A stretch of DNA of 21,652 bases from DATEMK01 sp035275625 (GCA_035275625.1 DATEMK010000063.1:1-21652); one strand, 5' to 3'. Numbered from the stretch's first letter, positions 5,353 to 13,908 are shown. Notes: generated by a model from the sequence alone, not told the origin. A program made the numbers and translations.

Positions 5353-7164
5353 CTACATCACTTCTGTTTTCTTCTCCATACGTTTTCTCACATTGTCATC
5401 CAGGTGAATCTTACGCATTCGGATAGCCTTAGGCGTTACTTCAAGGTATTCATCTTTTTCAATATATTCCATGGCTTCTTCAAGCGAAAAATTTATTTTG
5501 GGGGTAATCCTCACGTTTTCATCACTTCCCGAGGCGCGCATGTTGGTGAGCTTTTTAGGTTCGCATGCATTTATCACAAGATCATCAGGCCGAATGTGTG
5601 CACCAATAACCTGGCCGCCATATACAACTTCACCGGGGCTAATGAAGAATGATCCGCGGTCCTGCAATTTATCAATGGAATAAGCCGTGGCGCTTCCTGC
5701 TTGTTTTGCAATGAGCACTCCGTTGATGCGTTCAGGGATTTGTCCTTTCCAGGGTTCGTAGGATTTAAAACGGTGTGCAATGGTGGCTTCCCCTGCGGTT
5801 GATGTGAGGATGGCATTCCGCAAACCGATGATTCCCCGTGCAGGAATATTAAATTCAAGATGCTGCAAATCGCCTTTTGGTTCCATAACGAGCAGATCGC
5901 CTTTGCGTGCTGTTACGTGCTCAATCACTTTTCCTGAAACTTCTGCCGGTGTATCCACCATTAAAACTTCTATCGGTTCACATTTTACTCCGTCAATGTG
6001 TTTAATAATAACCTGCGGCTGGCCTACCTGCAATTCATAGCCTTCCCTGCGCATCGTTTCAATTAGAATTGACAAGTGGAGAATGCCTCTTCCATAAACA
6101 AGATAAGAATCAGGCGAACCGGTTTCTTCAACCCTGAGCGCAAGATTTTTTTCCGTTTCTTTAAAAAGACGGTCACGCAAATGCCGCGAGGTAACAAACT
6201 TTCCTTCCTTTCCGAAAAAAGGGGAGTTGTTTATCGTGAACAACATGCTCATGGTGGGCTCATCCACAGCAATTGTTTTCATACCTTCCGGATTTTCAAA
6301 ATCTGCTACGGTATCACCGATCTCAAAATTTTCGATTCCTACCATCGCACATATTTCGCCTGATTCAACTTCGCTTACTTTTTTTCTTGTCAACCCTTCA
6401 AAAATGAACAGTTCCTTGATTCTTGATTTTGTTATAGTGGTGTCACGCTTTACTAATGACACGGGCATGTTTTCACGCATGATTCCTCGAAACACTCTTC
6501 CGATCGCAATCCGCCCGACATAAGATGAATAATCAAGTGAAGTGACCAGCATTTGCGGAGTTCCATCGCGGTGAGGCGCAGCAGGAATAAATTCAAGAAT
6601 AGCATCCAGCAATGCAGTAATGTCTTTGGTTTCATTTTTCCAATCCGTGCTCATCCATCCATGCTTGGACGAACCATAGAGCGTAGGAAAATTTAACTGG
6701 TCTTCGGTTGCATCCAGGTGATAGAATAAATCAAACACGGCTTCGTGCACTTCATCGGGACGGCAATTTTCCTTGTCCACTTTATTGATTACAAGGATCG
6801 GTTTTAAGCCAAGAGTCAACGCTTTTTGTAAAACAAAACGTGTTTGCGGCATCGGTCCTTCAAAAGCATCCACCAGCAGCAGCACGCCATCTGCCATAGT
6901 GAGCACACGTTCTACTTCTCCTCCAAAATCAGCGTGGCCGGGTGTGTCAATGATATTTATCTTAACTCCTTTATACGTTACTGAAACATTTTTTGCAACA
7001 ATGGTAATGCCGCGCTCCCTTTCAAGATCGTTGCTGTCAAGAATTAATTCTCCGACAAACTGGTTTTCACGAAAAATTTGTGTCTGGTGTAAAATCTTAT
7101 CAACTAAAGTTGTTTTGCCATGGTCAACGTGAGCAATAATGGCAATGTTGCGGATGTTTTGCAT
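5353..7164 (-). CDS. typA: translational GTPase TypA/BipA
   Basis: A 603-residue ribosome-associated GTPase of the EF-G/LepA class, involved in 50S assembly and stress or cold adaptation. Domains in order: G domain with AHVDHGKTTL (11-20), ERERGITI (48-55), DTPGHADFGGEVERVL (73-88) and NKVD near 127-130; a beta-barrel domain II; an EF-G III/V-like region (RGILHLSILIETMRREGYEL and GDLQHLEFNIPARGIIGLRNAILTST); and the TypA-specific C-terminal domain ending in basic residues. Length and order are standard. ATG at 7164 opens directly on the G domain. A TTG-N19-TATCTTTG promoter lies at 7219-7248, giving a leader of about 48 nt that includes a partial ATTCGT module. Monocistronic; convergent with the helical protein gene upstream in coordinate (18-bp gap). 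Confidence 0.97.
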   Translation of the reverse strand: MQNIRNIAIIAHVDHGKTTLVDKILHQTQIFRENQFVGELILDSNDLERERGITIVAKNVSVTYKGVKINIIDTPGHADFGGEVERVLTMADGVLLLVDAFEGPMPQTRFVLQKALTLGLKPILVINKVDKENCRPDEVHEAVFDLFYHLDATEDQLNFPTLYGSSKHGWMSTDWKNETKDITALLDAILEFIPAAPHRDGTPQMLVTSLDYSSYVGRIAIGRVFRGIMRENMPVSLVKRDTTITKSRIKELFIFEGLTRKKVSEVESGEICAMVGIENFEIGDTVADFENPEGMKTIAVDEPTMSMLFTINNSPFFGKEGKFVTSRHLRDRLFKETEKNLALRVEETGSPDSYLVYGRGILHLSILIETMRREGYELQVGQPQVIIKHIDGVKCEPIEVLMVDTPAEVSGKVIEHVTARKGDLLVMEPKGDLQHLEFNIPARGIIGLRNAILTSTAGEATIAHRFKSYEPWKGQIPERINGVLIAKQAGSATAYSIDKLQDRGSFFISPGEVVYGGQVIGAHIRPDDLVINACEPKKLTNMRASGSDENVRITPKINFSLEEAMEYIEKDEYLEVTPKAIRMRKIHLDDNVRKRMEKKTEVM

Positions 7165-7165
7165 T

Positions 7166-7182
7166 ATAAACGAATACGAATT
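7166..7182 (-). repeat. partial ATTCGT module in the typA leader
   Basis: Minus-strand AATTCGTATTCGTTTAT directly before the typA ATG corresponds to the 3' half of the 36-bp ATTCGT module at 1-36 (ATTCGTATTCGTTGATG). Confidence 0.55.
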
Positions 7183-7218
7183 AAATATTTTAAAGGGCAG
7201 CCAAAATTTTTAAGGGTG

Positions 7219-7248
7219 CAAAGATAGTACTTTTTACCCTCACGGCAA
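7219..7248 (-). promoter_or_regulatory. typA promoter (TTG-N19-TATCTTTG)
   Basis: Minus-strand TATCTTTG (7226-7219) is an exact TAnnTTTG and TTG (7248-7246) lies 19 bp upstream, the canonical Bacteroidota -33/-7 layout. Predicted transcription start near 7212. Confidence 0.65.
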
Positions 7249-7308
7249 TGATACTGTTATGTGCAATGTTCGCGAAGCCAATATCTGAAACCGGAAAATT
7301 ATTATACC

Positions 7309-7316
7309 TATTTTTG
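7309..7316 (+). promoter_or_regulatory. -7 element TATTTTTG before the LpxD-like gene
   Basis: Exact TAnnTTTG, 17 bp before the ATG at 7334, predicting a leader of about 10 nt. No convincing -33 TTG. Confidence 0.45.
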
Positions 7317-7333
7317 CCTTTCCCGTCCGGAAA

Positions 7334-8263
7334 ATGAAATTAAAAATTCCTTCATCCCTCCAAGAAATTTCTTCCCTGATCAAAGCCAAAGCCATCGGCA
7401 AAGATGATTTTCCCATCACCGGCTTAAATGAAATTCACAAAGTGGAAAAAGGCGATCTTACCTTTGTTGATCATCCCAAGTATTACGAAAAAGCATTGCA
7501 ATCAGCAGCAACAACTATCCTGATCAATAAAGAAGTTGAATGTCCTGTTGGCAAAGCATTGATAATTTCAGATGACCCTTTCCGGGATTATAATATTTTA
7601 ACCTCGCATTTCAGAAAATTTCGTTCTTCAGAAAAATTAATCAGTGATGAAGCAAGCATCGGTGAAAATACAATCATTCAGCCAGGAGTTTTTGTCGGGC
7701 ACCATGCAGCGATTGGAAAAAATTGCCTGGTACATTCCGGGGTGGTCATTTATAATCATTGCGTGGTTGGAAACAATGTTATCATCCATGCAAATACAGT
7801 TATCGGCTCTGATGCTTTTTATTTTAAAAGAAGATCTGAGGGCTACGATAAATTAATTTCATGCGGAAGAGTAATTGTGGAAGATGATGTGGAGATAGGC
7901 GCCTGCTGTACCATTGACAAGGGAGTTTCGGGAGATACGGTCGTTGGCAAAGGCACAAAAATGGATAACCATGTTCATGTCGGTCATGATACTGTGATCG
8001 GGAAAAATTGTTTGTTTGCCGCCCAGGTCGGAATCGCGGGAGTGGTGACGATTGAAGACGATGTTATCTTATGGGGGCAAGTCGGAGTGCAGAAAGATTT
8101 AACTATCGGAAAAGGCGCTGTCGTGCTGGGGCAATCAGGAATCGGGAAATCTTTAGAAGGAAATAAAACTTATTTCGGAAGCCCTGTTCGTGATGCGCGG
8201 GATAAAATGAAAGAAATTGCCCTTATGAAAAGATTGCCTGAACTGATTCAAAAACTGGATTAA
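7334..8263 (+). CDS. LpxD-like UDP-3-O-acylglucosamine N-acyltransferase
   Basis: A 309-residue left-handed beta-helix acyltransferase. The N-terminal LpxD uridine-binding domain is recognisable (ITGLNEIHKVEKGDLTFVDHPKY, split at residues 28-40 and 41-50), followed by hexapeptide repeats from about 105 to 270 and a C-terminal helix. Canonical LpxD adds an R-3-hydroxyacyl chain to the 2-amine of UDP-3-O-acylglucosamine in lipid A synthesis. VEIGACCTIDKG (186-197) and the catalytic-type histidine in NHVHVGHDTVIG (H218) are present. However, where E. coli LpxD has a second histidine (in GHMEI), this protein has GVQKDLTIG (251-259), with K-D in that place. It is shorter than E. coli LpxD (341) and lacks lpxC/fabZ/lpxA neighbours, so it may be a second, diverged paralogue; I leave the symbol blank. 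Confidence 0.82.
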   Translation: MKLKIPSSLQEISSLIKAKAIGKDDFPITGLNEIHKVEKGDLTFVDHPKYYEKALQSAATTILINKEVECPVGKALIISDDPFRDYNILTSHFRKFRSSEKLISDEASIGENTIIQPGVFVGHHAAIGKNCLVHSGVVIYNHCVVGNNVIIHANTVIGSDAFYFKRRSEGYDKLISCGRVIVEDDVEIGACCTIDKGVSGDTVVGKGTKMDNHVHVGHDTVIGKNCLFAAQVGIAGVVTIEDDVILWGQVGVQKDLTIGKGAVVLGQSGIGKSLEGNKTYFGSPVRDARDKMKEIALMKRLPELIQKLD

Positions 8264-8316
8264 TTATTTAATTTTATCCGCCAAAAAACAAAGTAACAAT
8301 TATCAATAGTTTTCGT

Positions 8317-8351
8317 AACCTTAAACTTAAAACCTTAACTCTAAACCCTAA
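8317..8351 (+). repeat. heptad repeat array before the SpoIIE phosphatase gene
   Basis: Five degenerate AACCTTA/AACTTAA/AACTCTA/AACCCTA words in period ~7 end 8 bp before the ATG at 8360. Complement form of the TTTAAGG arrays. Confidence 0.65.
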
Positions 8352-8359
8352 GCGATTTC

Positions 8360-9580
8360 ATGGAAGTCCGCGAAAACAATTTAGAAAGTGAATTAGCTTC
8401 TAAAACGATCAAGCTGCATTGGCTTTTACAGATTACAAAAGCGATCAATTACAATCTTCCTGCCGAGCAGCTTTTCAGAATTTACAAAACTGTTTTAGAA
8501 GATCATTTGAAAGTAGGAAAACTGATGCTGTTTATTAACGAAGATAAATGGCAGCACATATTATCTTACGGTGCAGATTTCACTCAATGTGAAATTGATT
8601 TCGATAATGATTTTGAAAACTTGAATGACATTCATCAAAACAACGTAAAAAAGCCGCAATGGATTTCGCAATTTGAAACCATTATTCCTGTTTTTCATAA
8701 TGAAAAATCATTGGCTTATGCTTTAATTGGTGATTTTTCAAAAATGGAAGGCAACCAAAAAAGAATAGTGCCATTTATTCATACCATTACCAACCTGATT
8801 GTGGTTGCAATAGAAAATAAACGGCTCACAAAAGAATCTATAAGACAGGCATCGCTTGAAAAAGAAATGGAGCTTGCGGCTGAAATGCAGTCTATGTTAT
8901 TTCCTGAAAACCTTGACGGGCACAATGTGTTTGATGTGGCAGCTACTTATCTTCCGCACCAGGAAGTTGGCGGTGATTATTATGATTATTTCAAAATAAA
9001 TGAAAATGAATCCATTGTTTGCATGGCGGATGTTTCGGGAAAAGGTATTGCCGCAGCTCTACTCATGTCAAATTTCCAGGCGCATCTTCATGCTGTTTCC
9101 AGGCATATTGATTCACTTTCTGAACTGATCAAGTCTCTTAATACAACAGTTTTTAAAAATGCTAAAGGTGAAAAATACATTACTGTTTTTCTTGCAAAAA
9201 TTAATCACCACACAAAAAATATTCAATATGTAAATGCGGGACATAATCCGCCACTGCTTTTTCACAACGACCAATTCGAATTGCTTGAAAACGGAACCAT
9301 AGGATTGGGCATGTTTGAAGAACTTCCGTTTATAAAGGAAGGTTCAGCACATTTCCCGAAATGCGCCATGTTATTTTGTTACACAGACGGGGTTACTGAA
9401 CTGGAAGACATGCATGGAAATCCCTATGGTTTGGAAAAAATAAAAAAAATTATTGCAGGATGTTCCTTTGAACAGACTTTGGAATCTTTTCACGAATGCG
9501 TCATGGTTGCTTTAAATGATTTCAGAAAAGAAACCGCTTTTAATGATGATGTAACGCTGCTTACACTAAGGTCGGTGTAG
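8360..9580 (+). CDS. GAF-like sensor / SpoIIE-type (PP2C) serine phosphatase, RsbU class
   Basis: A 406-residue cytoplasmic protein. Residues ~20-155 form a GAF-like sensor region; a helical linker (EKEMELAAEMQSMLFPE, 167-183) leads into a PPM/SpoIIE phosphatase domain (~185-406). Metal-binding motifs are intact: EVGGDYYDYF (202-211), ADVSGKG (223-229), NAGHNPPL (292-299), YTDGVTE (341-347) and NDDVT (395-399). The family dephosphorylates anti-anti-sigma factors or STAS proteins in partner-switching control. No anti-sigma kinase or STAS gene is beside it here, so the partner is unknown. It is co-directional with the LpxD-like gene, 96 bp downstream, separated by a heptad repeat array. A near-match -7 (TAGTTTTC, 8307-8314) may give it its own promoter. 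Confidence 0.9.
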   Translation: MEVRENNLESELASKTIKLHWLLQITKAINYNLPAEQLFRIYKTVLEDHLKVGKLMLFINEDKWQHILSYGADFTQCEIDFDNDFENLNDIHQNNVKKPQWISQFETIIPVFHNEKSLAYALIGDFSKMEGNQKRIVPFIHTITNLIVVAIENKRLTKESIRQASLEKEMELAAEMQSMLFPENLDGHNVFDVAATYLPHQEVGGDYYDYFKINENESIVCMADVSGKGIAAALLMSNFQAHLHAVSRHIDSLSELIKSLNTTVFKNAKGEKYITVFLAKINHHTKNIQYVNAGHNPPLLFHNDQFELLENGTIGLGMFEELPFIKEGSAHFPKCAMLFCYTDGVTELEDMHGNPYGLEKIKKIIAGCSFEQTLESFHECVMVALNDFRKETAFNDDVTLLTLRSV

Positions 9581-9676
9581 GTTGAAGGCGCTCAAGGTTG
9601 ACAGTTTAAAGTTTCGCTTTTTATCCGTTCGTCTCAAAATTTTTCGTAATCTTGTTTTTCAAAAAAATAAAACAGC

Positions 9677-11260
9677 ATGAAAAAATTTGTACCCTTCCTC
9701 TTTTCATTTATAATAATATATGCTTCCGCTTCAGCACAGAAAAACCTCACCCTGGTTTCCACGATAAATTATGGCCAGGTGCTTGCAGGAGTCTGGCATT
9801 ACAATGATAACAGCGGTCATGAATATGCTTTAATCGGTGCAAATGACGGGATATTGATTGCGGATATTACCAATGCGGCATCTCCTGTTATGCTTGATAC
9901 TATTCCGGCTCCCATTTCCATATGGCATGAACTGACTGTTCTTGGCGATTACGCGTATTGCGTTACGGAAGGCTTCGGAATCATTGGCGTGGATGCAGGG
10001 TTACTCGTGATTGATTTAACAACTCTTCCCGGACCCGTCAATTACAAATTCTGGACCGGTGACGGAGCAATATTAAATCAGCTTAATACGGCACATACCA
10101 TTAAATCTGACAATGGTTATGTTTATATTAACGGGAGCAACCTTGGCAATGGCGGAGTTCTTTTTATTGATGTGAGCAATCCGTATTTTCCTGCCTATGC
10201 GGGCATGTACAGCAACCAGTATGTGCATGACAGCTATATTATGAACGATACTTTGTTCACCAGCGAAATTCTGGCGGGTCGATTTGCAGTAATTGATGTT
10301 TCAGACAAAACAAATCCCATTGTAATGGCTACACAGGCCACACCGGGCAATTTCAATCACAACATCTGGCCCAGCGACAACCATGGTATTGTGTTTACTG
10401 CTGATGAAGTCAACAACGCCCCGGTTGGTTCGTATGATATAACTGATCTGTCAAACATTCAGCTCCTGGATGTGTATTTATGCGACACGCTTTCTACGGC
10501 AGAAGTTCACAATGTGAGGGTTTGGAATGATTGGCTTATCTGCCCCAGCTACGGAAGCCAGCTTACACTTGTGGATGCTGCGCGTCCGGCCAATTTAATT
10601 GAAGTCGGTCATTATATTACAGGGACTTATCTTTGCTGGGATGCCGATCCCTATCTTCCGAGCGGGCATGTTCTTGCTACAGATTATAATGGCATTTTTT
10701 ATATCTTCCAACCTGATTATATACGGGCCTGTTACCTGGAAGGAAATGTGCAGGACACTGCCACAAATTTCCCGATCAACGGAGTAAACGTGCAGATACT
10801 TTTAACCAATAAAACAACCACTACAATTATCACCGGAGATTATAAAACAGGTGTGGCTGATTCAGGATATTATTCCGTTCAGTTTACAAAAGCAGGATAT
10901 TATCCAAAAACAATTACAGGTGTTCATTTGCAAAACGGGGTGCTGACTACATTAAATGTAAAATTAATTCCCATTGGTTTCAGCATTGCTGAAAATGAAA
11001 ATGGAAATTTTATCCGTCCGTATCCGAATCCTGCAACGGATAAAATAAATTTTGAAATAAAAGAAGGAATAAAGATTTCTGAAAACATTTCTCTTTCCAT
11101 TTATGATATAATCGGTAAAAAAGTTTTTGAAAATGATTTAGATTTATCAAAAGGAGATAAATTTTCTGTTCCAACATCCGAAACAGGTAAAGGAATTTTT
11201 ACTTACGAATTAAAATCTCAACAGAAAACTTTGCAAAGAGGGAAATTTATTATAGAATAA
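9677..11260 (+). CDS. secreted choice-of-anchor B family protein with T9SS type A sorting domain
   Basis: A 527-residue exported protein. A clear signal peptide (MKKFVPFLFSFIIIYASASA, cleavage after residue 20) is followed by a LVIVD-type beta-propeller of the choice-of-anchor B family (~25-350) with repeated blades such as GILIADITNAASPV (58-71), GLLVIDLTTLPGP, GVLFIDVSNPYFP and GRFAVIDVSDKTNP, and the histidine positions typical of the family (WHELTV, AHTIKS, VHDSYI, NHNIW, EVHNVRVW). Residues ~353-432 form a carboxypeptidase-regulatory-like beta sandwich (LEGNVQDTATNFPINGVNV). The C-terminus (447-527, starting RPYPNPATDKINF) is a T9SS type A sorting signal, so the protein should be translocated by type IX secretion to the surface or medium. 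Substrate unknown. A near-match -7, TAATCTTG, lies at 9647-9654. Confidence 0.92.
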   Translation: MKKFVPFLFSFIIIYASASAQKNLTLVSTINYGQVLAGVWHYNDNSGHEYALIGANDGILIADITNAASPVMLDTIPAPISIWHELTVLGDYAYCVTEGFGIIGVDAGLLVIDLTTLPGPVNYKFWTGDGAILNQLNTAHTIKSDNGYVYINGSNLGNGGVLFIDVSNPYFPAYAGMYSNQYVHDSYIMNDTLFTSEILAGRFAVIDVSDKTNPIVMATQATPGNFNHNIWPSDNHGIVFTADEVNNAPVGSYDITDLSNIQLLDVYLCDTLSTAEVHNVRVWNDWLICPSYGSQLTLVDAARPANLIEVGHYITGTYLCWDADPYLPSGHVLATDYNGIFYIFQPDYIRACYLEGNVQDTATNFPINGVNVQILLTNKTTTTIITGDYKTGVADSGYYSVQFTKAGYYPKTITGVHLQNGVLTTLNVKLIPIGFSIAENENGNFIRPYPNPATDKINFEIKEGIKISENISLSIYDIIGKKVFENDLDLSKGDKFSVPTSETGKGIFTYELKSQQKTLQRGKFIIE

Positions 11261-11315
11261 CTTCTATATTATTCCTGGTTTCCGGAAGTTTTCACCTGTT
11301 ACCCGGAAGGAACAT

Positions 11316-12749
11316 TCATTTTACTGCAGCTTCACCCGGTTTATTATGATAAACCTGCAAAGCGACCAAAGCGGCAATAAATCCCCAGAAAGGAACCGAA
11401 GCTTTATCGGTGTCAAGAAAGTAATTTAAAAAACCATGTGTCCAATAGGTGGTAAGACCAAGAATGATTCCTTTGGTGAGCAGCCGTCCCTGTTTATTTT
11501 TTGAATGAATAATGTATTTTGAATTCTGATAAACAACCGTGATTGCAATCGCCATAAATAAAAGCATGCCCATTAATCCTTCTTCTGACAAAGGTCCGAG
11601 GTATTCGCTGTGAGCGCTTCCCCTGTCGCCAGCATTGGTGCTGATATATGTTTTTTCATCGTTGCGCTGAAAAGGCGCATATTGAAACTGGTAAGTTCCC
11701 GGTCCCCACCCGAATACAGGTTTTTCATTGAACATCCGCAATGCGCACAGCCAGCGGTTTACACGTTCAACATTGGAGGCATCAGTGGAAATATTTGAAA
11801 TAGATTCAAGATGTTCCTTATAATCAGTGGAAGATTTTTCGGTATTGCTTTCAAGTTTAATAATGATAGCCGTCCATTGCGAAACTACAGCAATGACAAG
11901 TACAGAAGCCACAGCAATCACCATCCAGGATTTAATTCTGAACAGAAAAGTAAGCGATGCTATGAAAGCCGCAGTCATCCCAATCCAGGCGGCTCTCGTG
12001 TAAGAATCAATGATGGCAGTTATAAAAATAGCTGTAACAAGAAAAGCTAATATTCTTTTGCCAACCGTTTTTGAGGTATCAAAAATAACAGCAATCATTA
12101 CCGGAACAAACAATGCAATAACAGCGGCATAAGCTGTATGGTCATTATAAAAGGGCGTCATAGAAGAATGCGCGGACTTTTCGGTAAAATTATTGGAAGC
12201 ATGAACAATAATTGTATAAATAATTACCACCACCAATGTGCCTGTATAAATCCATATAAACCTGTCAATGTTTTTAAAATCCCTGAAAAGCTGTGTGGCA
12301 AGAAAATAAAACACCGAAACAAAACATATACGCGCCAAAGTTGCCTTCACAGAAACTAAAGGAAGAGAACTGAATACAGTTGCAATACACATCCATAAAA
12401 GGTGAAGAATAATTAAAATGGAAACAGGATGCTTAATAATTTCTTTGTCAAATTTTCCATCGTAAATCAGCTTTAAAAAGAAAATGATCATGATTCCGAA
12501 AATGAGCGGCTCGGCAGGCAGGCTCACACCAATACCTAAATCAGTTTTTTGAAGATTGATGGAAAGGGGAATAAAAAATACGGCAAGCAACATTAACAAT
12601 TCTAACCTGTAGAATGCCATTAATACGATGAGAAGAACCAAAGGCAAAAGAAAAATCCAATAAAATTCAGCCACCATCCCTGCAATCATGATGGCGAGAA
12701 AAGTAATTGCCGTGCTATAAAACCATTTTAAGTTAACAGATGTGAGCAA
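11316..12749 (-). CDS. O-antigen ligase / Wzy family membrane protein
   Basis: A 477-residue polytopic inner-membrane protein with about 11-12 hydrophobic helices and one large periplasmic loop (~295-390). In and near that loop are family motifs SYTRAAWIG (249-257), RWLCALRMFNEKPVFGWGPG (332-351), AHSEYLGPLSEEGLMG (379-394) and WTHGFLNYFLD (436-446). Proteins of this Wzy_C family either ligate polysaccharide to a lipid or protein acceptor or polymerise repeat units; sequence alone does not decide. The start codon is TTG at 12749: an in-frame TAA created by the heptad repeat lies two codons upstream, and the next possible ATG (residue 21) would cut into the first helix. Downstream of the Wzz-like gene, and probably on its transcript despite a 57-bp repeat-containing gap. 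Confidence 0.88.
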   Translation of the reverse strand: MLTSVNLKWFYSTAITFLAIMIAGMVAEFYWIFLLPLVLLIVLMAFYRLELLMLLAVFFIPLSINLQKTDLGIGVSLPAEPLIFGIMIIFFLKLIYDGKFDKEIIKHPVSILIILHLLWMCIATVFSSLPLVSVKATLARICFVSVFYFLATQLFRDFKNIDRFIWIYTGTLVVVIIYTIIVHASNNFTEKSAHSSMTPFYNDHTAYAAVIALFVPVMIAVIFDTSKTVGKRILAFLVTAIFITAIIDSYTRAAWIGMTAAFIASLTFLFRIKSWMVIAVASVLVIAVVSQWTAIIIKLESNTEKSSTDYKEHLESISNISTDASNVERVNRWLCALRMFNEKPVFGWGPGTYQFQYAPFQRNDEKTYISTNAGDRGSAHSEYLGPLSEEGLMGMLLFMAIAITVVYQNSKYIIHSKNKQGRLLTKGIILGLTTYWTHGFLNYFLDTDKASVPFWGFIAALVALQVYHNKPGEAAVK

Positions 12750-12784
12750 AAAGGTTTAAGGTTTGAAGTTTAAAGTTTAAAGTT
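12750..12784. repeat. heptad repeat array between the Wzz-like gene and the ligase gene
   Basis: AAAGGTTTAAGGTTTGAAG then TTTAAAG-TTTAAAG-TT: five consecutive period-7 words (GTTTAAG, GTTTGAA, GTTTAAA, GTTTAAA, GTT). It adjoins the TTG start of the ligase gene and supplies the stop codon that closes that frame upstream. Confidence 0.8.
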
Positions 12785-12806
12785 GTTCCCTAAATCCCTG
12801 AAAGAA

Positions 12807-13775
12807 TCAGGAAGCTTTGTTTTTCTCAATGATTATCATGATAATGAAAGAAACAAACACCATTGCAGCAGTAAATCCTAAAACAAGCAGGGAGCGCACG
12901 GGGTAAGATTTCTTTTCAGCAGGAAATGGCTTTGTTACCACGTTAGTAAAAGTGAGCTCTTTGGTAAGATCGCGTGATGCATTTTCATAAAGCACTTTTA
13001 AATCATTGTATGTACTTCTTATCCTGTAAAGATTTTCCCGAAGGGAAATATAATCTCCGCCCTTTTCGGCTAAATTCTTTTCTACATTTTGAATAGAGCT
13101 TCCTGCCACCGCTTTCCCGGAAGCAATAGCAGAATAATAAACTTTTGAAAAAGGTTTAATTTGCTCCTCATACTCAAGTATTCCAAAGTCTGTCCTTAAA
13201 GTTTTCATCTCTGCTTCCATTGAATCCATTTCCTGCTTCTTCAAATCCATCTGGCGCTTGTGAATATTAACCACTTCTGCATATTTTTTCCGCTGCATTT
13301 CACGGGCTTTTTCATTCATGTATGAATTCATCGAATCGCAAATCTGCGCGGCAATAAAAGGGTCGGTATCAAAAACTACCAATTCTGCCGATTCAAATTC
13401 GGTCTTTGAAATTTTGATCCTTTCCTTCATTATATATTTAATGAGGTTCATAGGATATTTTTCTTTGGCAGAATCAATTTCATAATGCTTGAAAAGATTA
13501 AAATCCCGGATAAGATGGTCCAGGATATCTTCTGATTCAAAAACCTGGATCATCTGTTCGGTAGCATTTTCAGTTGCATAAGGCGCCAGGTTAGACGGAT
13601 ATAAAATGGCCCTTGATTTAAAAAGCGGTTTTATGAATAAAGGTGATGAAAATATGACAGCAAGAATGGCTGAGCAGGCTGCAACAATCAGAAGCGGTTT
13701 CCACCACCTGGCCGCAACTTTTAAAATGCCCGATGCTTCTAACCTTAACGAAGAAGGATTTTGCTTAGAATCCAT
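12807..13775 (-). CDS. Wzz-like polysaccharide chain-length determinant protein
   Basis: A 322-residue inner-membrane protein with the PCP topology: a short cytoplasmic start, TM1 (~25-48, WWKPLLIVAACSAILAVIF), a periplasmic domain with long coiled-coil helices (~155-200 and ~225-272), and TM2 (~295-316) preceded by the proline-rich KPFPAEKKSYPVRS. It should set polysaccharide chain length together with the polymerase/ligase gene that follows. There is no C-terminal tyrosine kinase, so it is of the Wzz/PCP-1 or kinase-less PCP-2 type. ATG at 13775 is sound. Upstream are an ATCCC...GGGAGAA palindrome (13793-13814) and a complete promoter (13879-13908), giving a ~97-nt leader. Confidence 0.87.
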   Translation of the reverse strand: MDSKQNPSSLRLEASGILKVAARWWKPLLIVAACSAILAVIFSSPLFIKPLFKSRAILYPSNLAPYATENATEQMIQVFESEDILDHLIRDFNLFKHYEIDSAKEKYPMNLIKYIMKERIKISKTEFESAELVVFDTDPFIAAQICDSMNSYMNEKAREMQRKKYAEVVNIHKRQMDLKKQEMDSMEAEMKTLRTDFGILEYEEQIKPFSKVYYSAIASGKAVAGSSIQNVEKNLAEKGGDYISLRENLYRIRSTYNDLKVLYENASRDLTKELTFTNVVTKPFPAEKKSYPVRSLLVLGFTAAMVFVSFIIMIIIEKNKAS

Positions 13776-13792
13776 TTAGAGTTTGGAGTTTA

Positions 13793-13814
13793 ATCCCGAG
13801 AGCTATCGGGAGAA
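13793..13814. repeat. ATCCC...GGGAGAA palindrome, copy 1
   Basis: Core CCCGAGAGCTATCGGG (13795-13810), bounded by AT and AGAA. It lies 17 bp before the ATG of the Wzz-like gene, inside its leader, within heptad sequence (GAGTTTGGAGTTTA on one side, GAGGTTTAGC on the other). Same ends as 15376-15397 and 21479-21493. Confidence 0.75.
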
Positions 13815-13878
13815 ATGTGAGGTTTAGCGGTTCACAATCATCAAATAACGAATAACATTAACTTTTTTAAAGAGCGCG

Positions 13879-13908
13879 CAAAAATAGGATATTTTTATTC
13901 ACCTTCAA
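13879..13908 (-). promoter_or_regulatory. promoter of the Wzz-like / ligase operon (TTG-N19-TATTTTTG)
   Basis: Minus-strand TATTTTTG (13886-13879) with TTG (13908-13906) exactly 19 bp upstream. It lies between the flippase stop and the Wzz-like gene, so the two polysaccharide genes downstream can be transcribed independently of the flippase. Confidence 0.65.

Noticed and set aside
6773..7132. Plus-strand open frame of 119 codons over the typA G domain
   Set aside because: Antisense to invariant GTPase motifs; no independent start signals.
11261..11315. Possible bidirectional terminator between the T9SS gene and the ligase gene
   Set aside because: Only short TTTCCGGAAG and repeated CCGGAAG words; no stem followed by a T run on either strand.
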